From an uncultured Porphyromonadaceae bacterium (lineage in GTDB: Bacteria > Bacteroidota > Bacteroidia > Bacteroidales > Muribaculaceae), in NCBI GenBank assembly GCA_945916235.1, contig CAMEGQ010000014.1, positions 1 to 41,506 on the forward strand: DNA of 41,506 bases, read 5' to 3'. A program made the position numbers and the translations under genes. The notes under the pieces are model-generated. The model had not been told where the DNA came from. It ran no database searches and worked only from the letters and a program-made list of their open reading frames with translations. Of this stretch, positions 8,152 through 16,384 are shown one piece after another. The first letter of the stretch is position 1. Each line of letters opens with the position of its first letter.

Positions 8152-10227
8152 TTAGAGGGAGAGGGCAACGAAGAATTCGAAGTTGCGGCCGGGCATGGGG
8201 CGCGAGAGCACTGTCACATAGTCCTCGTTGAAGAGATTGTTGACCGTCAGCTTAAACTGGAGGGTCAGGGGATGCGTTGTGGCCGGGAAGCGGCTGAATG
8301 TCAGAGATTTCTCAAGCGAAAGGTTGCTCATCAGGTAGGTGGGAAGATGGCCTGTGAGCGTGTAGTCGTTGCTCGACATGGTGAATCGCTCGGAATAGTA
8401 GCACCAATGGTACACCAGCGCCCAGCGTTTCCAGCTCAGGCGCCCTGCCACTGTGGCGGAATGACGCGGCACGTAGGGGAGCTGACGTCCCACCGACTGG
8501 TCGGCCGGCGACATCTTCTCGCCGCGGTTGACCGATGGGGTCCACGAATATGTGCCGTCGAGCCGCAGATGCCAGTCGCATGCCAACGGAACGCCTGCAT
8601 TTGCTTTCAGTTCAACGCCATAGGCATGTACCCGCTTCACATTGCGCGGCGAATAGAACCCTTTGGTGGTCGGCAGCCAGATTATCCAGTCGTCGATGGT
8701 GGAGTCGAACCATGTGGCCGATCCGCCTGCTTCCACTCCTCCGGCGCGTCCCCATTGCGCCGACAGGCCGCAGTCGTAGCTTATCCCGTGTTCGGGCCGC
8801 AGATCCGGGTTGCCTCCGGGGAGGAAATACAGGTCGTTGAGCGACGGAAACCGGTAGTTGCGGCTCACGGAGGCGTTGACCCGCAGATTCAGTTTCGGCC
8901 AGAGAATCCCGTCGACAAACAGGGCCGGTATCACCGGTGCCCAGCGCTGTCCGTAGCAGTCTTCGCGCACTACCATCGACACGCCCAGCCTGTCGATGGG
9001 TTGCCATCGCGCTGTCAGTGAGCCTGACAGCTCCAGACGCTTGCGGTCGTAGCCTACTATGGCACGGTCGCCGTCGGTGAGAATCACATTCTTATCCTCC
9101 GAGCGCACCATATGCTGATGAGCCGACAGCGAGGCGGTAAAAAGCAGGCGTCGCGTGGGGCTGTATTCCCCCTCGGCCAGGCCGTAGTAGGTGTTGATTT
9201 TCGAGCGTGAGCGCGTCATGGCGGCCCAGGTGCCCGGAGTGGTCTCGCGGTTGTAGTCATAGGCCATGTTGGTGTGGATATATCCGGCTTTCAGTCCGGT
9301 CTTCCACGCGGTGCGGTTGTGGTCCCAAGAGACCACGGTGCGCAGCGTCGTCTCGCGCTGGCGGTTTTCAAATTCGCGGTCATCGCCGTAGGAGGTGGTC
9401 AGCAGCGGAAGCTCGCGGTTGGAGTGCGTCACCCACGCCGACAGCCCCAGCCGGTCGCCCTTGAGGGTGTTGTAGTATACCTCCTGCAGGGCGTTGAAAT
9501 CCTTGAACGAGCCCGAGCGGTTTTTCTCCTTCGGGTGATACTGGCCTATAATCTGATGATTATCGTCGTAGATGTTGAGTTTCTTGTCGTGGTTGGTATA
9601 GGTGAAGTCGTTGGGCGACGACGAATAGGCCACTCTTGTCGACGAAGTCCAGTGGTCGTTGCCGTAGGTGACGCGCAGATACTCGTCGAAAGTGCGGAAG
9701 GAGCCGATCCCCTGGATGTATTGGGCGTGAAAGCCTTCGGCCACGTCGGGGATGGTCTGCAGGAGCACCAGTCCGCCGAGTCCGCCGCCGGTCTCGTTCA
9801 CCGACGAAGTGCCGTGGAGCAGCGAGGCGCGGTCGACGAAAAATGAGGGGATGGTGGAGAAATCAGTCATGCCGAGCATGGGGTTGGAGATGCGCATCCC
9901 GTTCCAGCTCACCTGAGTGTGGCTTGGCGATGTGCCGCGGAACGATACCGTCGACAGCGTGGCGCGTCCGTAGCTCTTCACGAACACCCCGGAATTAAAC
10001 GTCAGCACATCGGCCATCGACTGCGCCACGTTGTCGCGCAGCGCCGCCGAGTCAAGCTCCGTCTTTACCACTCCGATATCCTTCAGCGGCCGCCGTCCGG
10101 TCACCGTCACCGTCGGAAGAGTGTGCGGTTTAGCCTGCTGCCCCTTTGGAGCAGCCTCGCTCCCTGAAGAGCCGGAGGGGAACAGTATGGCTGAGCCGAT
10201 TAGCGCGGCAAGAAGTAGATGTCTCAT
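8152..10227 (-). CDS. btuB: BtuB-like TonB-dependent outer-membrane cobalamin receptor
   Basis: Outer-membrane 22-strand barrel receptor, 691 residues, most likely importing cobalamins or corrinoids with energy from TonB-ExbBD. It has a Sec signal (MRHLLLAALIGSAILFPSG), a TonB-box-like stretch (TLPTVTVTGRR, about residues 38-48), a plug domain (QSMADVLTFNSGVF through the RASLLHGTSSVNETGGGLGG region) and a C-terminus ending in alternating aromatic residues (NFEFFVALSL). The ATG at 10227 is chosen over an in-frame TTG at 10233. The gene starts 10 bases after the BtuG-like lipoprotein stop and is the last gene of an operon preceded by a cobalamin riboswitch, which gives the substrate. BtuB and BtuG are known to form a tight surface complex in Bacteroides. 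The cargo is inferred from context, not from residues. Confidence 0.88.
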   Translation of the reverse strand: MRHLLLAALIGSAILFPSGSSGSEAAPKGQQAKPHTLPTVTVTGRRPLKDIGVVKTELDSAALRDNVAQSMADVLTFNSGVFVKSYGRATLSTVSFRGTSPSHTQVSWNGMRISNPMLGMTDFSTIPSFFVDRASLLHGTSSVNETGGGLGGLVLLQTIPDVAEGFHAQYIQGIGSFRTFDEYLRVTYGNDHWTSSTRVAYSSSPNDFTYTNHDKKLNIYDDNHQIIGQYHPKEKNRSGSFKDFNALQEVYYNTLKGDRLGLSAWVTHSNRELPLLTTSYGDDREFENRQRETTLRTVVSWDHNRTAWKTGLKAGYIHTNMAYDYNRETTPGTWAAMTRSRSKINTYYGLAEGEYSPTRRLLFTASLSAHQHMVRSEDKNVILTDGDRAIVGYDRKRLELSGSLTARWQPIDRLGVSMVVREDCYGQRWAPVIPALFVDGILWPKLNLRVNASVSRNYRFPSLNDLYFLPGGNPDLRPEHGISYDCGLSAQWGRAGGVEAGGSATWFDSTIDDWIIWLPTTKGFYSPRNVKRVHAYGVELKANAGVPLACDWHLRLDGTYSWTPSVNRGEKMSPADQSVGRQLPYVPRHSATVAGRLSWKRWALVYHWCYYSERFTMSSNDYTLTGHLPTYLMSNLSLEKSLTFSRFPATTHPLTLQFKLTVNNLFNEDYVTVLSRPMPGRNFEFFVALSL

Positions 10228-10237
10228 AGACAATGGG

Positions 10238-11308
10238 TTAATAGTTCCAGCAGAAGGCGCCGGGGGTTACACCGACATAGAAACGGCCGATCAGCGTCCC
10301 GTCGGCTTCGTAGCGGTAGATGATCCCTTTCTGCTGATAGTCGATGGCGTCGGCCACGTAGATGTCGCCGTTGATCGGACTGACTGTCAGGCCGTAATAT
10401 TTGGTGCCCTGCGATTTGATGGTGGGACGTACGGGAAGCGACTGCGCGTCGACGCTCATCGACCATACATCGTCGTTGAGCCAGTAGATACGGTCGCCGG
10501 CTCCGTTGAGCGTCAGCTCGGCGGGGGAGTCCTTGATGGCAAAGCGGAACGTGCGCTCAATCTTCAGTGTGGCCGGATCGATGCGCATCAGACGGGCGCC
10601 CTCATAGCCGTAGGGCGAGCCCTGGTATCCGCCGTCGGTGAGCACCCACAGCTTCCCGCGGGCATCCAGCACAATCGAGTTGGGCTGAATCCCCACTTCG
10701 GCCTCGGCCACTACGCGGTCGGCGGAGGTGTCAATCTTTATAATGCGGTTCTGATAGCTCCAGCATGTGCAGATCACGTATTTACCCCAGCTTACCATCT
10801 GCTCCGTCGAGCCGCTTTCCATGGTCATGCCGGGCACCTGGATGTAGCCCGTCACCTCCATAGTCTTCGGATTGGCGATGGCTATCCGGTTGTCCCACAG
10901 CTGGGTGATATAGGCCTTTTCGTCGCTGACGAAGTGGATATACCGGGGCGAGGTGAGCCCGCGGTCGATGCGGCCGATTTCGCGGAAGTTGGTAAGATCG
11001 ATGGCGAACACTACCTGAGAATTGTTGACCACAATCCATCCGCGTCCGCCGTAGGCTGTCATCGACTGCACCACGTCGCCCAGACGGAAGCCGTTGGCAC
11101 GGTAGAACACCTCGTTCTCCACCGCCGCTTCCCCGGGGTTGTAGTAGCTCAGAGTTCCGTTGCTGTACTGGAAGTTCCCTTCGTTGCAGATGAACAGGCC
11201 ACCCTGCGAGGCGTCGAAGGCCTCTTCGTCGGTATCATCACGATGCATGCACCCGCCGAGCGTGAGCCCGACGAGTGCCGCAGCGATGATTCTTGTGATT
11301 ATTTTCAT
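10238..11308 (-). CDS. btuG: BtuG-like surface B12-binding lipoprotein (DUF5074/YncE-type beta-propeller)
   Basis: Predicted surface lipoprotein of 356 residues. The N-terminus has a lipobox ending in GGC (Cys20) followed by an acidic stretch (MHRDDTDEE), the kind of sequence linked to surface export in Bacteroidota. The rest is repeated beta-propeller blades: FICNEGNFQYSNGTLSYY near the start, then TSPRYIHFVSDEKAYITQLW, QPNSIVLDARGKLWVLTDGG, and GLTVSPINGDIYVADAIDY. This is the BtuG family, which in Bacteroides captures vitamin B12 with very high affinity and hands it to BtuB. Its ATG overlaps the stop of the upstream PKD-like gene (ATGA), so translation is coupled. Riboswitch and btuB neighbours support the assignment. 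Confidence 0.85.
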   Translation of the reverse strand: MKIITRIIAAALVGLTLGGCMHRDDTDEEAFDASQGGLFICNEGNFQYSNGTLSYYNPGEAAVENEVFYRANGFRLGDVVQSMTAYGGRGWIVVNNSQVVFAIDLTNFREIGRIDRGLTSPRYIHFVSDEKAYITQLWDNRIAIANPKTMEVTGYIQVPGMTMESGSTEQMVSWGKYVICTCWSYQNRIIKIDTSADRVVAEAEVGIQPNSIVLDARGKLWVLTDGGYQGSPYGYEGARLMRIDPATLKIERTFRFAIKDSPAELTLNGAGDRIYWLNDDVWSMSVDAQSLPVRPTIKSQGTKYYGLTVSPINGDIYVADAIDYQQKGIIYRYEADGTLIGRFYVGVTPGAFCWNY

Positions 11309-12852
11309 AGATTGAGGTCTTCTACCGAAGTCACTTCTGTGGAGATCTCGCCTAAACCGCCCATTTTGGCGTTGACGCCGGTCTGCACCTTAATGAAGTC
11401 GATGTATTTCAGAGCTATCAGGCTGCCGTCGGCCATACGGGCGTTTGAGATGCGCATCCCGTTGCGCTGGCCCTCGCCCGAGGCGGCATCGCCCGATGAG
11501 GGGAGTACGTCGCTGCCGTAGTTGTCGGCATAGCCCCACTCCATCGGCTCGCTGCTCCAGTATCTGCCGTCGTTGAATGTGCGGTCGCGCAGGCGCGTGC
11601 CGCGGCGGGTCATGCTCTCCATGTCGATCCATGCAGGCCAGTAGCTCGGCTGCGGATGCACGAAGCTCAGATAGTCCACCTGTCCGCTTTCTCCCTGACT
11701 GTCGGTCCAGAGCACATTCATTCCGGAGCCCGTGGGGCGATAGTAGGTTACCGCATAGTCGCGCAGCGTGGTGGGCTGATCGTCCTCGCTGCCGCGCAGC
11801 TCATACCATTCGTCGTCGGGGAGGCCGTTGCCGTTTACGTCCTGGCTTACCCATACGATGCCGGCCTCATTCGATCCTCCGCGCGACACTGTGCTCTCGA
11901 AGGCGTTGCCGCCTACGGCAAAGTCGTATTGCGTAGCCCCTGAGGCCTGTATGCTGTGGTCAAACCCTACGGTGACAGTGCCTCCGTAGGCTCCGAGCGA
12001 TACGAAATAGCCGTTGTCAAGCCTGTCGAGCGCCCATGCGCAGGCGTCGGCCATGGTCAGAATCGGTGCGGTCATCCCGCCGAAATTGGTATCGTTGATA
12101 AATTGGCCCGGAGCCGGAGCGTATTCGAACACTGCCGTACACTTGGCCTTGGAGCTGCCTGTAGCGGCGCGGTAGCGCTGATCTTCGGAAGAATCCACGC
12201 ATACCACTTTGACAGATGCCGATGCCGTCCCGGAGGCTGAGCTGTCGGTAGCTGTGACGGCTACGATATACTGTCCCGGCTCTGAGGGGGTAAATACGAA
12301 GGTCTGGCCATCGGCCGATACTGCTTTGCCGTCGACCGTCCAGGCGAAGGCAGGATCGGTAAGCCCCGACATCCACGGCTTCAGCACTACGGGGCGTCCC
12401 GGGAAGGTGTAGCGCGTGGTCGACGGGGCGGTCAGCGACTGCGACGGAAAGTTCAGCTCATAGGGAAGATGCTCAACGACGTGTATGTCGAACTGGCGGC
12501 TGTCGGTGCCGTCGGAGTTGCGCGTATCGATTTCCACTTTGTAGGTTCCGACGGCTGCGGCCTCGAAGGTCATGCTCGTCGAGGTGGATACCTCTTGGCC
12601 GTCGACGCTCCAGAGGATGCCGAAATCGGCCGATTCGCAGTTGGCTACATCGGCCACGATGGTGTAAGTGGTACCCACGGCCAGAGTAAGCCCGTCGGCG
12701 GGAATGGCCAGCGTAATGGTCGGCAGGCCGGTCTGCTCGGGCTTCTCTTCGGCGGCAGCGTCGATGTAATCCCCTTCGTTACAGGAAGAAATAGCCGCAC
12801 CGGCCAGAATGGCCGATGCGACTAAGGCAGAAAACTTGAAAAATAACTTCAT
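11305..12852 (-). CDS. PKD-like surface lipoprotein of the B12 operon
   Basis: Lipoprotein of 515 residues: signal peptide with lipobox ISSC (Cys24) followed by NEGDYIDAAAEE, an acidic surface-export-like stretch. Two immunoglobulin/PKD-like domains follow (about residues 40-130 and 140-215; note ILWSVDGQEV and FAWTVDGKAV). The larger C-terminal domain has conserved-looking segments such as DFAVGGNAFES, WVSQDVNGNGLPDDEWYELRGSE and YIDFIKVQTGVNAKMG, with a calcium-loop-like DVNGNGLPDD. Proteins of this architecture are commonly found beside BtuG and BtuB in Bacteroidales, but I know of no proven function for this one; an accessory corrinoid-capture or scavenging role is inferred. Both ends overlap neighbours by ATGA, so it is translationally coupled to the genes before and after it. 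Confidence 0.72.
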   Translation of the reverse strand: MKLFFKFSALVASAILAGAAISSCNEGDYIDAAAEEKPEQTGLPTITLAIPADGLTLAVGTTYTIVADVANCESADFGILWSVDGQEVSTSTSMTFEAAAVGTYKVEIDTRNSDGTDSRQFDIHVVEHLPYELNFPSQSLTAPSTTRYTFPGRPVVLKPWMSGLTDPAFAWTVDGKAVSADGQTFVFTPSEPGQYIVAVTATDSSASGTASASVKVVCVDSSEDQRYRAATGSSKAKCTAVFEYAPAPGQFINDTNFGGMTAPILTMADACAWALDRLDNGYFVSLGAYGGTVTVGFDHSIQASGATQYDFAVGGNAFESTVSRGGSNEAGIVWVSQDVNGNGLPDDEWYELRGSEDDQPTTLRDYAVTYYRPTGSGMNVLWTDSQGESGQVDYLSFVHPQPSYWPAWIDMESMTRRGTRLRDRTFNDGRYWSSEPMEWGYADNYGSDVLPSSGDAASGEGQRNGMRISNARMADGSLIALKYIDFIKVQTGVNAKMGGLGEISTEVTSVEDLNL

Positions 12853-13850
12853 TTTACGATTTTGATGCTGGCATTACCCGAGCGCACCACGTAGATGCCG
12901 TTTTCGAGCGATGCCAGGTTGAGGATCTGCTCCTCCGTCGAAGCAACCATCTGACCCTGAGTATTGTATACGGCGGTGAAATCGCCCTTGGAGGTCAGAG
13001 TGGAGCTTGCGCGGTCGTAGCGCAGGTATGCGGTGCCGTCGGCCACGGGGTTAGCCACGCCGTCGGTTGCTGTTTTGGCTATGATTTTGTCGAGGCAGAA
13101 ATATGCCGGAGTGTTCATGCCGTATGTGCCAGTATCGGTGGAGGTCATCGAGAACCATACGGTATTGACAGCGCCCAGAGAGCTGAGGTCCACATATTTC
13201 CAGCCGCGGTTGATGGTCAGGTCGCCGTTGGTGTACGATGCGAGCTCTACTTCGATGGTTTTCTCTGAGTCGTCGTCGGCGATGCCATGGATGATGAGGG
13301 TGAATTTGTCGCCGTTGGTGAAGGCGCGCGAGAACGAGTTGCCGAACTCCAGATTGAAGTAGGGGTAGCTGTTGAGGTTTACGTAGCAGCCTACAAGTTC
13401 ATGAGCCAGACCGTCGCTGAAGAGAAATTCAGCCGGATGTTCTGCCATATATGCCGATGCGTAGGCCACAAGGTATGGCACCTCGGCGCTGGTGACGGGA
13501 GCACCGTACTGGTCGACTTTTACTTTGCCGTTTTCAAGCACGATGCCACCCTTGGCCATATTGCTGAACTGATACTTCATTGTATCTTCCTTGTAGCTGT
13601 TGTCGGCCGAGTTGGAGGCCGTGAAGCCCCACCATGTATCGTAAGCGCTCATGGAGCCATGTATGAAGCAGAAAATCTGCGAGTCGATGGTGGCCTCGTC
13701 GTCGTTGTATGTGCCGGTCCAGGCGCCGTTGGTTGCGTCGAAAGTCAGTTCGGTCATCGACTTGGTCAGGTCGAGAGTCACTGTCTCGTCTTCAGCCATT
13801 GCTGTGGTTGCAGCCATCAGAGCTGCGGCAAGAATGTAGAATTTTTTCAT
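12849..13850 (-). CDS. DUF4465 family secreted protein with sorting-domain-like C-terminus
   Basis: First gene of the cobalamin-riboswitch operon, 333 residues. It has a Sec signal peptide (MKKFYILAAALMAATTAMA) with no lipobox cysteine, so it should be released into the periplasm or beyond rather than lipidated. The middle (about residues 40-260) resembles DUF4465 beta-sandwich proteins, with WWGFTASNSAD, FNLEFGNSFSRAFTNGDKFTL and YFCLDKI. The last 70 residues (from about GVANPVADG to the terminal SIKIVK) look like a type A sorting domain of the type IX secretion system: a short beta fold with NTQGQMVAS and ENGIYVVRSGN. A B12-binding or scavenging role on the cell surface is plausible from the operon. 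Its stop overlaps the ATG of the PKD-like gene. Confidence 0.7.
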   Translation of the reverse strand: MKKFYILAAALMAATTAMAEDETVTLDLTKSMTELTFDATNGAWTGTYNDDEATIDSQIFCFIHGSMSAYDTWWGFTASNSADNSYKEDTMKYQFSNMAKGGIVLENGKVKVDQYGAPVTSAEVPYLVAYASAYMAEHPAEFLFSDGLAHELVGCYVNLNSYPYFNLEFGNSFSRAFTNGDKFTLIIHGIADDDSEKTIEVELASYTNGDLTINRGWKYVDLSSLGAVNTVWFSMTSTDTGTYGMNTPAYFCLDKIIAKTATDGVANPVADGTAYLRYDRASSTLTSKGDFTAVYNTQGQMVASTEEQILNLASLENGIYVVRSGNASIKIVK

Positions 13851-13931
13851 AGAGAAATATGTTTGGTTGTTAGTGTCAGGCGTCCGGTAGCCGTTGAGGT
13901 CAGATTCCGGGTTGGTTTGTCGGGACGCTCC

Positions 13932-13985
13932 GAAAAATAAAACATCCCGTCTTTATCGTTGACAATCAGTCGATAAAAGCGGGAT
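13932..13985 (-). terminator. Terminator-like hairpin between the B12 riboswitch and the first gene
   Basis: On the minus strand the arms ATCCCG-C-TTTTATCG and CGATAAAG-A-CGGGAT (13985-13971 and 13958-13944) pair along 15 positions with one mismatch and one G-U, with a 12-base loop, followed at once by GTTTTATTTTTC. This is an intrinsic-terminator shape placed downstream of the aptamer and about 80 bases before the ATG at 13850. It is the likely expression platform: termination when cobalamin is bound. Confidence 0.72.
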
Positions 13986-14040
13986 TGGCATCATCATCAG
14001 CGTGTACCCTGTCAGCTTTAAGCCCCTTGACGGTGCTCAT
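13966..14040 (-). CDS. Possible 24-codon leader ORF in the riboswitch leader
   Basis: An ATG at 14040 opens a 24-codon frame (MSTVKGLKADRVHADDDANP and four more residues) that stops inside the loop of the terminator-like hairpin. There is no clear Shine-Dalgarno sequence, and the peptide resembles nothing I recognise. It could be chance, or a translated leader affecting hairpin formation. Low confidence. Confidence 0.2.
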   Translation of the reverse strand: MSTVKGLKADRVHADDDANPAFID

Positions 14041-14146
14041 ACTTAAGGGCGGCGATATGCCGTCAGCATATTTCTCTTCCGGCGGCGCGGACCGTCCGGA
14101 GGGTGCCATGCCTATAGTCCCGCAGGCATCGTGGTCGATTATCGGC

Positions 14147-14298
14147 TGTCGCAGCAAGGTTTTCTGACTCGTTTCTGACCTTATCGGCGCCTTCTCGCCC
14201 ACCGCGGGGCAATGGCTTAATTGATGCCGATGGTCGGTATGAAACTTACAGCAGCGGGTACTGTCCGGGATTCTCACCCGGTTCCCTTTTCTGCGACA
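14147..14298 (-). ncRNA. Cobalamin riboswitch aptamer
   Basis: Minus-strand sequence carries the conserved cobalamin aptamer blocks in order: GGGAACCGGGTGAGAATCCC, then CCCGCTGCTGTAA, a B12-box-like AAGCCATTGCCCCGCGG, and GTCAGAAAACCTTGCTGCGACA. The outer P1 helix is exact: TGTCGCAG (14298-14291) pairs with CTGCGACA (14154-14147). The aptamer begins within a few bases of the predicted transcription start. It precedes the DUF4465-PKD-BtuG-BtuB operon, the expected target of repression by adenosyl- or methylcobalamin. Between aptamer and terminator lies a structured linker of about 160 bases with small hairpins (for example ATATGC-TGACG-GCATAT). Confidence 0.92.
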
Positions 14299-14301
14299 TC
14301 G

Positions 14302-14333
14302 CAAAGTTAGCTATTCTCTCTCATACCTCCAAA
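14302..14333 (-). promoter_or_regulatory. Promoter of the cobalamin-regulated operon
   Basis: TTTG (14333-14330), exactly 20 bases, then TAACTTTG (14309-14302) on the minus strand: a full match to the Bacteroidota promoter. Predicted start is near 14295, so the mRNA begins with the riboswitch P1 helix. It sits about 45 bases after the rmuC stop. Confidence 0.82.
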
Positions 14334-14377
14334 TAAATTTTACCGACATCCATATTCCGAATTTTTTGCGCCGGCTC

Positions 14378-15892
14378 TTATTCCGGTTCGTCGGGGCCTT
14401 TGAGCAGAGTGGCGGAGAGCCCTTTGCTCTTTTTCTGAGCCTGGGCGCCGAGGCCTATGAGCTTGTGACATGTGGTGTTGATGCTCTGGCCGCCTTCGGT
14501 GATCTTGTCGAGCCCCTTGTCGTAGGCTGCACGGGCCGACTCCAGAGCTTTCCCTACTTCGCCGTAACGGTCCATAAACGCTCCCACACGGTCGAGCATT
14601 TCGCCGGCCAGACGGTATACCTGCTCATGGTTCTCGGCCTGAGCCTGCTGTCGCCAGTTGAGGTCGATAATCTTCAGGGCGGCGTAAAGAGTCTGCTCAT
14701 CAGCGATATACACCTTCTTCTCCATCGCTTCGCGCCAGAGTGTCGGGTCGGCTTCGGTGGCCAGATATAGCGCCTGAGTGATAGGCACAAACATTATCAC
14801 ATAGTCAATCGAACCCTTGAGATATTTCGAATAGTCTTTGGCCGCGAGTTTCTTCACCTGACCTTTCAGGCTGTTGAGGTGGTCTTTGAGGGCACGGTCG
14901 CGCTCCTCTTTGGTCGTGGCCTGAGTGTAGCTGTAAAATGCTGTCAGGGAAACTTTTGCATCGATAATCACGTGATGGCTCTTATCAATGTGGAGTATCA
15001 CGTCGGGCTGCAGCCCGGTACCGTCGTCGCCCGCGATGCGCTCACCGTCTTCACGGATAAAACATTGGGTCTCAAAGTTGATCCCCTCTTTAAGTCCGCT
15101 TGACTGGAGCAATTCCGACAGTATCCGTTCGCCGAAGTGGCCCTGCACCTTGGCCCCGAGATTCAGTGCGTTGGCCAGGCGGTCGGCGCTGTCTTTGGCG
15201 GCCTGGCTCTGGCGGATGATGCTCTCGATGCCGGCCTTCATTTCGCCGTTGAAGCCGGTGGCCTTCTCGGTATTGTCCTGTACGGTCTTCTGCATGCGCT
15301 CCAGATTTTCCTGCAGAGGCTGCATAATCCGGTTGAGCGACTCCTGACTGGAGGTGGAAAATTCCTTCTGACGCTGGTCGAGCAGTTCGCGGGTAGTGTT
15401 GGTAACTTCCTGGCGCATAGTGGCTATGGTCTCGGCAAACTTCTCATTCAAAGCCTTGACGGCCTGAGAGTGGCGCTGCTCCTGAGCCTCTACTTCCTGA
15501 ATATGACGCTTTTCCAGAGCTTCGCGCAGGCTTTCAGCCGTGGCCTCGGTCTGCTTCAGAAGCGTCTCGTAATGCTCGCGCTCCTCCTGACGCGCAGCCT
15601 CTTTGGCGTGCTCGATGTCGTCGGCAGCCTTCTGACGCAGCTTTTCGGCCTCATCGGCAGCCTGCCGGCGCAGACGCTCGGCTTCGGCCTGAGCCTGAGT
15701 CTGCAAGTCGGCCAATGCCAATTCGGCTTTAGCGCGCTCAGCTTCAGCTGATTCCAGCTTTACCCGGGCCGCTTCCGCCGCCTTTTCAAGCTCCGTCTCT
15801 TTCCCTTTGACGCCCAGCGTCCTGATGAGCCAACCCATCAGAGCTCCGGCCGCCAGCGCCACCAATATCAATACCAAGACCATTGCGTTCAT
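14378..15892 (-). CDS. rmuC: DNA recombination protein RmuC family
   Basis: RmuC-type protein, 504 residues, thought to limit inversions and rearrangements at repeated DNA; its nuclease-like core is distantly related to PD-(D/E)XK enzymes. An N-terminal membrane anchor (about residues 3-27, MNAMVLVLILVALAAGALMG) is followed by a long coiled coil rich in A, E, K, Q and R (about 35-190). The conserved RmuC domain follows, with GKVQGHFGERILSELL-like AKVQGHFGERILSELLQSSG, QPDVILHI, HVIIDAKVSLTAFYSY, and VIMFVPITQALYLA. Start ATG at 15892 has a good AAGGAG ribosome site seven bases upstream. It is transcribed alone from its own promoter. Assignment is secure; the molecular activity of the family is less so. 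Confidence 0.93.
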   Translation of the reverse strand: MNAMVLVLILVALAAGALMGWLIRTLGVKGKETELEKAAEAARVKLESAEAERAKAELALADLQTQAQAEAERLRRQAADEAEKLRQKAADDIEHAKEAARQEEREHYETLLKQTEATAESLREALEKRHIQEVEAQEQRHSQAVKALNEKFAETIATMRQEVTNTTRELLDQRQKEFSTSSQESLNRIMQPLQENLERMQKTVQDNTEKATGFNGEMKAGIESIIRQSQAAKDSADRLANALNLGAKVQGHFGERILSELLQSSGLKEGINFETQCFIREDGERIAGDDGTGLQPDVILHIDKSHHVIIDAKVSLTAFYSYTQATTKEERDRALKDHLNSLKGQVKKLAAKDYSKYLKGSIDYVIMFVPITQALYLATEADPTLWREAMEKKVYIADEQTLYAALKIIDLNWRQQAQAENHEQVYRLAGEMLDRVGAFMDRYGEVGKALESARAAYDKGLDKITEGGQSINTTCHKLIGLGAQAQKKSKGLSATLLKGPDEPE

Positions 15893-15899
15893 ATCGTTA

Positions 15900-15984
15900 C
15901 TCCTTAAAATCAGTTGGTTCTTTCTCTTGCCTCCCCGGGCATGTTGCTTTTACAAAATTACGAAATTTTCACCCTGTTGTCAAG
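15900..15984 (-). promoter_or_regulatory. rmuC promoter and strong Shine-Dalgarno
   Basis: Minus strand: CTTG (15984-15981), 20 bases, TAATTTTG (15960-15953), then a leader of about 50 bases ending in AAGGAG (15905-15900) seven bases before the ATG. The canonical ribosome site is notable because most genes in the window lack one. Confidence 0.72.
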
Positions 15985-16114
15985 ACTTTTCTTCTTTTCC
16001 CGGGCCCTTGAAGCCGGATTGCACCTGCCCGTGCCGTTCTTTTTCATCTGAAAATTGCTTAACATTGCCCTCGCTTTGGCGGAAGGCCAATTTGACTTAG
16101 ATCTATATAATCCC

Positions 16115-16382
16115 ATGATTTACCGCGAGTTAGGTAACACCGGGCTGAAAATCTCAGCTTTGAGCTTCGGAGCGTCGTCGCTTGGAGGCGTATTCCATTC
16201 CGTATTTCCGCCAGAAGGGCATCGGCATAATCAACGCTTCGCCGCTCTCCATGGGGCTGCTTTCCACCCGCGGTGTCCCCGACTGGCATCCGGCTCCGCG
16301 GCCTCTGGTCGAGGCCTGCGCCCGTGCCGCCGGATTCTGCGCCCGCGAAGGGTATCCGATTGAGAAGCTGGCAATGCAGTAT
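16115..16382 (+). pseudogene. Aldo/keto reductase remnant with internal deletion
   Basis: Two pieces of one aldo/keto reductase survive in different frames. The N-terminus (ATG at 16115) reads MIYRELGNTGLKISALSFGA and continues to SLGGVF, a typical AKR start. At about 16192 the reading shifts by deletion into the C-terminal third in another frame: YFRQKGIGIINASPLSMGLL followed by STRGVPDWHPAPRPL and ending PIEKLAMQY near 16382. The central part, including the catalytic Asp-Tyr-Lys-His region (several hundred bases), is missing. It resembles the L-fucose/D-arabinose dehydrogenase-type AKRs of Bacteroidales. It cannot make an active enzyme, and the second piece runs straight into another gene relic. 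Confidence 0.85.
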
Positions 16383-16384
16383 TG

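Noticed and set aside
8135-8157. Terminator between the converging ruvB and btuB
   Set aside because: CTCTAA/TTAGAG gives only six pairs around an 11-base loop with no U-tract and overlaps the btuB stop; too weak to call.
10031-11521. Plus-strand open frame of 496 codons opposite the BtuB and BtuG genes
   Set aside because: It spans the junction of two well-supported minus-strand genes and has no recognisable domain, which marks it as an antisense shadow.
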